Source: an uncultured Blautia sp. (GTDB lineage Bacteria; Bacillota; Clostridia; Lachnospirales; Lachnospiraceae). Taken from it: a stretch of 64,000 bases of DNA. Made by a program: the position numbers and the translations under genes. Below are positions 60,490-64,000 of this stretch, piece after piece. Position 1 is the first letter of the stretch. Every line of letters starts with the position of its first letter. The notes under the pieces are model-generated. The model did no database searches. It worked only from the letters and a program-made list of their open reading frames with translations, and was not told the DNA's origin. The stretch spans positions 30,027-94,026 of the forward strand of contig NZ_CANTKB010000015.1 in NCBI RefSeq assembly GCF_947654165.1, in the 5' to 3' direction.

Positions 60490-62427
60490 ATGTTTAAAGT
60501 AACTTTTAAATTCGAAAGCGGCGAGGATGTCACGACCTTTGCCCAGGAAGGTGAAAATCTGTTGGAAGTAGCTCGTCTCACCAATGTAGCGATTGATGCC
60601 CCATGCGGCGGAAATGCTTCCTGCGGAAAATGTAAAGTAAAATTAGTAGAGGGTGAACTTCATTCTCCTAAGACCCGTCATATTTCTGACGAAGAATATC
60701 AAGGGGGCTGGAGACTGGCATGTGTAAGTAAGATTACAGGTGATGTTGCGGTGGAAGTACCTGATATTGCATCTGCTTACCGTAGTCGGATGAAAGTTGC
60801 GGATTTAAGCTCCAAAGAGGAAATTGCCATTTTTGAGAATGCAAAGAATGATATTGAGTCAGCAGGGCTTGTACTGAAAAACAGCATGGATCTTTTGGAT
60901 GTGACCATGGATGTTCCGTCTTTGGATGATACCATGCCGGATAATGAGCGTTTTATTCGGGCAATCAAGAAGACAACCGGTGCAGAAAAGGTAAAACTTC
61001 CGTTCCAGGTTCTCACAAAAATTGCCAGGGTATTCCGAGAAAGCGATTTCCAGGTTTGTTGTGTAGTGCGAAAAGATGCTGCCCAAAAAGATATCTTTGT
61101 GTATGACGTATATCCAAAAGACGCAGAAGTAGTGATCGGTGGACTTGCTATTGATATCGGAACAACAACTGTTTCCGCATTATTGATCAATATGCAGACA
61201 GGAGAGATCATCGGAAAAGCTTCAGCAGGAAATGGCCAGATCCGTTATGGTGCAGACGTCATCAACCGGATCATTGAGTCCATGAAACCGGGCGGAAGCG
61301 AGAAACTTCAAAAAGCGGTAATCGAGGAGACCATCAATCCAATGATTCAGCAGATGTGCAGAGCAAATAACTTTAATCCTGATCACATCTACCGGATGGC
61401 TGTGGCAAGCAACACAACCATGAATCATCTGTTGGCCGGTATGGAAGGGGATCCAATCCGTATGGAGCCATATATTCCTACCTTTTATAAGACAAATTCT
61501 CTGTTTGCATCAGATATCGGCATTGCAATCAATCGTGATGCTCATATCATTGTGGCACCGAATATTGGAAGCTATGTGGGCGGAGATATTACAGCAGGTG
61601 CTCTGGTAAGTATGTTATGGAATCGCCCGGAGTTTTCTCTGTTCATTGACTTAGGTACCAACGGTGAGCTGGTGTTTGGAAACTCTGATTTTATGATGAG
61701 TTGTGCATGTTCAGCAGGTCCTGCATTTGAAGGCGGAGACATTAGCTGCGGTATGCGTGCAACAGACGGTGCGATCGAAGCATGTACCATTGATAAAGAA
61801 ACCATGGAACCATCTTTTCATGTGATAGGAGAAGAAGGGCAGAAACCCATCGGTCTGTGTGGTTCCGGTATTATTGATGTTATTGCAGAACTTTTCCGTA
61901 CAGGAATTATCAATCCAAAGGGAAAATTTGTCAGAGAAGGCAAACGTGTTCGCCATGATGCATATGGAATGGGCAGTTATGTTCTGGCTTTTGAAGACGA
62001 AGCAGGTTCTGTTAAAGACGTAGAGATCAATGAAGTAGATATTGATAACTTTATCCGTGCAAAGGGAGCTATTTTTTCTGCAATCAGAACCATGTTGGCA
62101 TCCCTTGATTTTGATGTGGAAATGATTGACGATGTATATGTGGCAGGTGGTATCGGAAGCGGAATCAACATGAGAAACGCAGTGCGAATCGGTATGTTCC
62201 CAGATATTCCGATGGAGAAATTCCATTATATCGGAAACTCCTCCTTGTCCGGTGCATATACCATGCTTCTTTCCAGAGATGCGGAGAGAAAATGTTATGA
62301 GTTGGCAGCGAATATGACTTATCTGGAACTTTCTGCAGTTCCGACGTATATGGATGAGTTTGTGGCATGCTGTTTTATTCCTCATACAGATACAACATTA
62401 TTCCCATCCTGTACACAGGATGATTAA
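60490..62427 (+). CDS. acsV: corrinoid activation/regeneration protein AcsV (RACo)
   Basis: 645 residues. A plant-type [2Fe-2S] ferredoxin domain lies at residues 1-95 (APCGGNASCGKC: C39, C45, C48, plus C81 in RLACVS). A linker leads to an ASKHA ATPase (DUF4445) with GGLAIDIGTTTVSALLI near 216 and FIDLGTNGELVFGN near 384. It uses ATP to reduce inactive Co(II) to Co(I) on the corrinoid protein. Codons are less biased than in acsE. A strong hairpin precedes the gene. Confidence 0.95.
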   Translation: MFKVTFKFESGEDVTTFAQEGENLLEVARLTNVAIDAPCGGNASCGKCKVKLVEGELHSPKTRHISDEEYQGGWRLACVSKITGDVAVEVPDIASAYRSRMKVADLSSKEEIAIFENAKNDIESAGLVLKNSMDLLDVTMDVPSLDDTMPDNERFIRAIKKTTGAEKVKLPFQVLTKIARVFRESDFQVCCVVRKDAAQKDIFVYDVYPKDAEVVIGGLAIDIGTTTVSALLINMQTGEIIGKASAGNGQIRYGADVINRIIESMKPGGSEKLQKAVIEETINPMIQQMCRANNFNPDHIYRMAVASNTTMNHLLAGMEGDPIRMEPYIPTFYKTNSLFASDIGIAINRDAHIIVAPNIGSYVGGDITAGALVSMLWNRPEFSLFIDLGTNGELVFGNSDFMMSCACSAGPAFEGGDISCGMRATDGAIEACTIDKETMEPSFHVIGEEGQKPIGLCGSGIIDVIAELFRTGIINPKGKFVREGKRVRHDAYGMGSYVLAFEDEAGSVKDVEINEVDIDNFIRAKGAIFSAIRTMLASLDFDVEMIDDVYVAGGIGSGINMRNAVRIGMFPDIPMEKFHYIGNSSLSGAYTMLLSRDAERKCYELAANMTYLELSAVPTYMDEFVACCFIPHTDTTLFPSCTQDD

Positions 62428-62445
62428 GATATCCGAGGTGAACAT

Positions 62446-63096
62446 ATGAATTTTGATTATGCAAAAGACAGCAAAGAACAGCGGCCCTATGAGCATTATT
62501 TGGCAGCATATAAGGAATTGGATCCCAAAGAGATCAGTGAGCGGACAGGATTTCCTTATGACGAAGAGACACAGAAGTTTACAGTGCATTTCATGGGAAG
62601 CACGTATCTTGTTTCATTCCCGGATTATGAGATTCGTCATGTGGAGGATTCCATCGGAGTGTATCCTCTGGATGATGCAATGAATGCGAAAATTTTAATT
62701 GCCCGTTTTATGACGGAGAGACACATTGCTCTTTCTACTGGTAAGTTTATTACTTATCATGATGTTCCGTGGGGCGAGGTGTATTTCAGACAGTTCCAGG
62801 GCAGATGCCTGATGCGTTTTGCCTTTTCTTATGGAAATAAACTGGAGCAGTTTCAAAAGGTAATGGAACATTTGGGAGCAGAAAAATCAACCGAAGGAGA
62901 TTGTTCTTATATCCTGGAATTTATGGACAATCTGTTTGTGAAGTTTATTCTGTGGGAGGGAGACGATGAGTTTCCACCTTCTTCACAGATTCTGTTTTCC
63001 GATAATTTTGCAGTATGCCTGGCTGCAGAAGATTTAGCTGTGGTGGGAGATATTTCCATCAATATGATGAAAGCAATTGAAAAAAAACTGTCTTAA
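62446..63096 (+). CDS. DUF3786 protein of the CODH/ACS cluster
   Basis: 216 residues. YEHYLAAYKELDPKEISERTG and RHIALSTGKFITYHDVPWGEVYFRQF are typical of DUF3786, with GDCSYILEFMDNLFVKFILWEGDDEFPPS near the end. No cofactor motif is visible. Homologues often accompany acs or corrinoid genes, so it may help corrinoid protein maturation or redox sensing; nothing proves this. It starts 18 bases after acsV and ends the segment before the riboswitch. Confidence 0.85.
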   Translation: MNFDYAKDSKEQRPYEHYLAAYKELDPKEISERTGFPYDEETQKFTVHFMGSTYLVSFPDYEIRHVEDSIGVYPLDDAMNAKILIARFMTERHIALSTGKFITYHDVPWGEVYFRQFQGRCLMRFAFSYGNKLEQFQKVMEHLGAEKSTEGDCSYILEFMDNLFVKFILWEGDDEFPPSSQILFSDNFAVCLAAEDLAVVGDISINMMKAIEKKLS

Positions 63097-63110
63097 AATA
63101 AAGCAGCGTA

Positions 63111-63216
63111 TTAGTAGAGTAGGTATTGTGCGTTAAGTGTCATGGGATGGGAAGTTGCCCATGAACGAAGGTAATCAAAAGATTATCCACGATGCAATAT
63201 TGCATCCGCTACTACA
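63111..63216 (+). ncRNA. Tetrahydrofolate (folT/THF) riboswitch
   Basis: The conserved core strings GAGTAG, GCGTTAAGTGT, GGGATG, GAACGAAGG and TGCAATATTGCATCCGCTAC occur in the order of the THF aptamer. P1 is TAGTAG (63112-63117) with CTACTA (63209-63214). The CATGGG/CCCATG hairpin and GATTAT/ATAATC-type pairing fill the other helices. It lies directly before folT, the usual target, and probably lowers its expression when reduced folates are high. Confidence 0.93.
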
Positions 63217-63235
63217 TTAAAGGTAGGTTCTTCTC

Positions 63236-63262
63236 TTTGGTGTAGTAAACTACTATGCCAAA
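63236..63262 (+). promoter_or_regulatory. Expression-platform hairpin of the THF riboswitch
   Basis: TTTGGTGTAGT (63236-63246) pairs with ACTATGCCAAA (63252-63262) with two wobbles. GTAGT and ACTACT here can also compete with P1 (TAGTAG/CTACTA). No T-run, so control is more likely on translation or by another hairpin; GGAGGAGGA lies at 63284-63292. Confidence 0.5.
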
Positions 63263-63302
63263 ACTCTGATTTCTGACAGTGCTGGAGGAGGATTTATTAC
63301 AA

Positions 63303-63866
63303 ATGAAAAAAGAAAACAAAGTCAAGATTATGGTTTTTGCAGGTGCATTGATTGCAATGAACATTGTGCTTGCAAGATTGCTTGTGATCAACATTGGGCC
63401 GACACTTCGTATTACAGTGAGCCAGACCCCTGTATATCTTGCAGGATTTTGGTTTGGTCCTGTGGTGGGAGGAATCTGTGGATTTTTGGGTGATCTGATC
63501 GGCAGTTTGCTGCAGGGTTATGCACCAAACCCGTTTATATCAGTCTCCGCAATTCTTACGGGTGTTCTTCCCGGACTTATGATGCATTTTATGAAAAAAC
63601 GAATGGAAATCTGGCATGTACTGGGGGTACTGGTGGTGAACGGACTCATCGGTTCTCTGGGTTTTACCTGTATTGGTTTGCATTTATATTATGGAACCCC
63701 ATGGGCTGTACTTTATGCAGGACGTGTGATCCAGACTGTTTTACTGACTGCTGTTAATACGGTACTGGTGTTTTTCCTGTACAGAAGCCCATTGACTGCA
63801 TTAGTGAAAAAAAGCATCGGAAGCAATGCTAAAACACGAGAAACACATTTGGCCGACAAAGGCTGA
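63303..63866 (+). CDS. folT: folate ECF transporter substrate-binding protein FolT
   Basis: 187 residues from the ATG at 63303 (GGAGGAGGA ten bases upstream). Five or six membrane helices: IMVFAGALIAMNIVLARLLV, then SQTPVYLAGFWFGPVVGGICGFLGDLIGSLL (matches FolT-type S components) and helices near 95-165. It binds folate and needs the shared EcfA-EcfT module, which is not in the window. The THF riboswitch upstream confirms a folate role. The acetogenic methyl branch depends on folate. Confidence 0.93.
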   Translation: MKKENKVKIMVFAGALIAMNIVLARLLVINIGPTLRITVSQTPVYLAGFWFGPVVGGICGFLGDLIGSLLQGYAPNPFISVSAILTGVLPGLMMHFMKKRMEIWHVLGVLVVNGLIGSLGFTCIGLHLYYGTPWAVLYAGRVIQTVLLTAVNTVLVFFLYRSPLTALVKKSIGSNAKTRETHLADKG

Positions 63867-63936
63867 CTTTGAATATAAAAGAAAATAATATGGTTCAGCC
63901 ATTTTATTTATATTACTTTTAAGGGAGGTTTTAGAA

Positions 63937-64000
63937 ATGGGATTTAAAACTGACATTGAAATTGCACAGGAGTGCACCATGGAGCCAATCACAAAAATTG
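63937..64000 (+). CDS. fhs: formate--tetrahydrofolate ligase, 5' end (cut by window edge)
   Basis: Only 21 residues remain, MGFKTDIEIAQECTMEPITK, matching the start of formate-tetrahydrofolate ligase, behind AAGGGAGG. The enzyme makes 10-formyl-tetrahydrofolate in the methyl branch, and the setting after folT and the CODH/ACS genes fits. Confidence 0.88.
   Translation, partial: MGFKTDIEIAQECTMEPITKI

Noticed and set aside
1..64000. CRISPR array, prophage, insertion sequence ends, rRNA or tRNA genes
   Set aside because: No regularly spaced repeats, phage gene runs, paired terminal inverted repeats or structured tRNA/rRNA stretches were recognised; the only mobile-like piece is the Rpn remnant.

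Overview
The window reads as chromosomal DNA of a low-to-mid-GC, Gram-positive acetogen of the Clostridia, most likely Lachnospiraceae and close to Blautia. The basis is the bacterial-type CODH/acetyl-CoA synthase cluster at the right end, the Leloir galK-galT pair, the DUF177-rpmF-plsX-acpP-rnc-smc-ftsY block, the ylxM-ffh-rpsP-khpA-rimM-trmD-rplS block, strong AGGAGG ribosome binding sites and sigma-A promoters. Species assignment is inference; no rRNA or tRNA gene was seen.

Layout. 1-2400: the end of an ABC transporter ATPase and its 690-residue permease. 2500-6300: an ArsR-like regulator and galactose genes. 6300-13480: thioesterase, purine nucleoside phosphorylase, polA, coaE, a YycJ-like hydrolase, and an ACT/UPF0210 pair. 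13480-15310: a PadR-controlled SEDS (FtsW/RodA-like) protein with an N-terminal prefix domain. 15250-18500: tmcAL (minus strand), a frameshifted Rpn-type nuclease remnant, a truncated DUF2975 gene and its small regulator. 18400-29300: ackA, then the YceD/L32/PlsX/ACP/RNase III/SMC/FtsY run with a lipoprotein inserted, then ilvA. 29340-32500: a DUF362 ferredoxin-like protein (minus strand) and larC-larE. 32500-40930: the signal recognition/ribosome/tRNA block, lepB, rbgA, rnhB, yraN and pgeF. 40980-49940: a secreted 3D-domain protein, an EutH-like carrier, prs (minus strand), DUF512-der-plsY-gpsA and an aldo/keto reductase (minus strand).

50249-64000 is the Wood-Ljungdahl cluster: promoter, His-rich protein, cooT, cooC, acsA, second cooC, acsB, acsD, acsC, acsE, acsV, DUF3786, a tetrahydrofolate riboswitch, folT, and the start of fhs. 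The products form one pathway. CODH reduces CO2 to CO. AcsE moves the methyl group from methyl-tetrahydrofolate to the corrinoid protein AcsCD. AcsB joins methyl, CO and CoA, and AcsV reactivates the corrinoid. CooC, CooT and the His-rich protein plausibly supply nickel, FolT imports folate, and Fhs opens the methyl branch. AckA (18512) would give ATP from the acetyl-CoA product via acetyl phosphate.

The most unusual points are an in-frame fusion of TrmD to a flavodoxin plus two-[4Fe-4S] ferredoxin module (35431-36885), the SEDS protein with a permease-prefix-like domain under PadR control (13479-15249), the nickel-handling gene set at the head of the CODH operon, and a series of RNA hairpins dividing the CODH/ACS transcript into segments.
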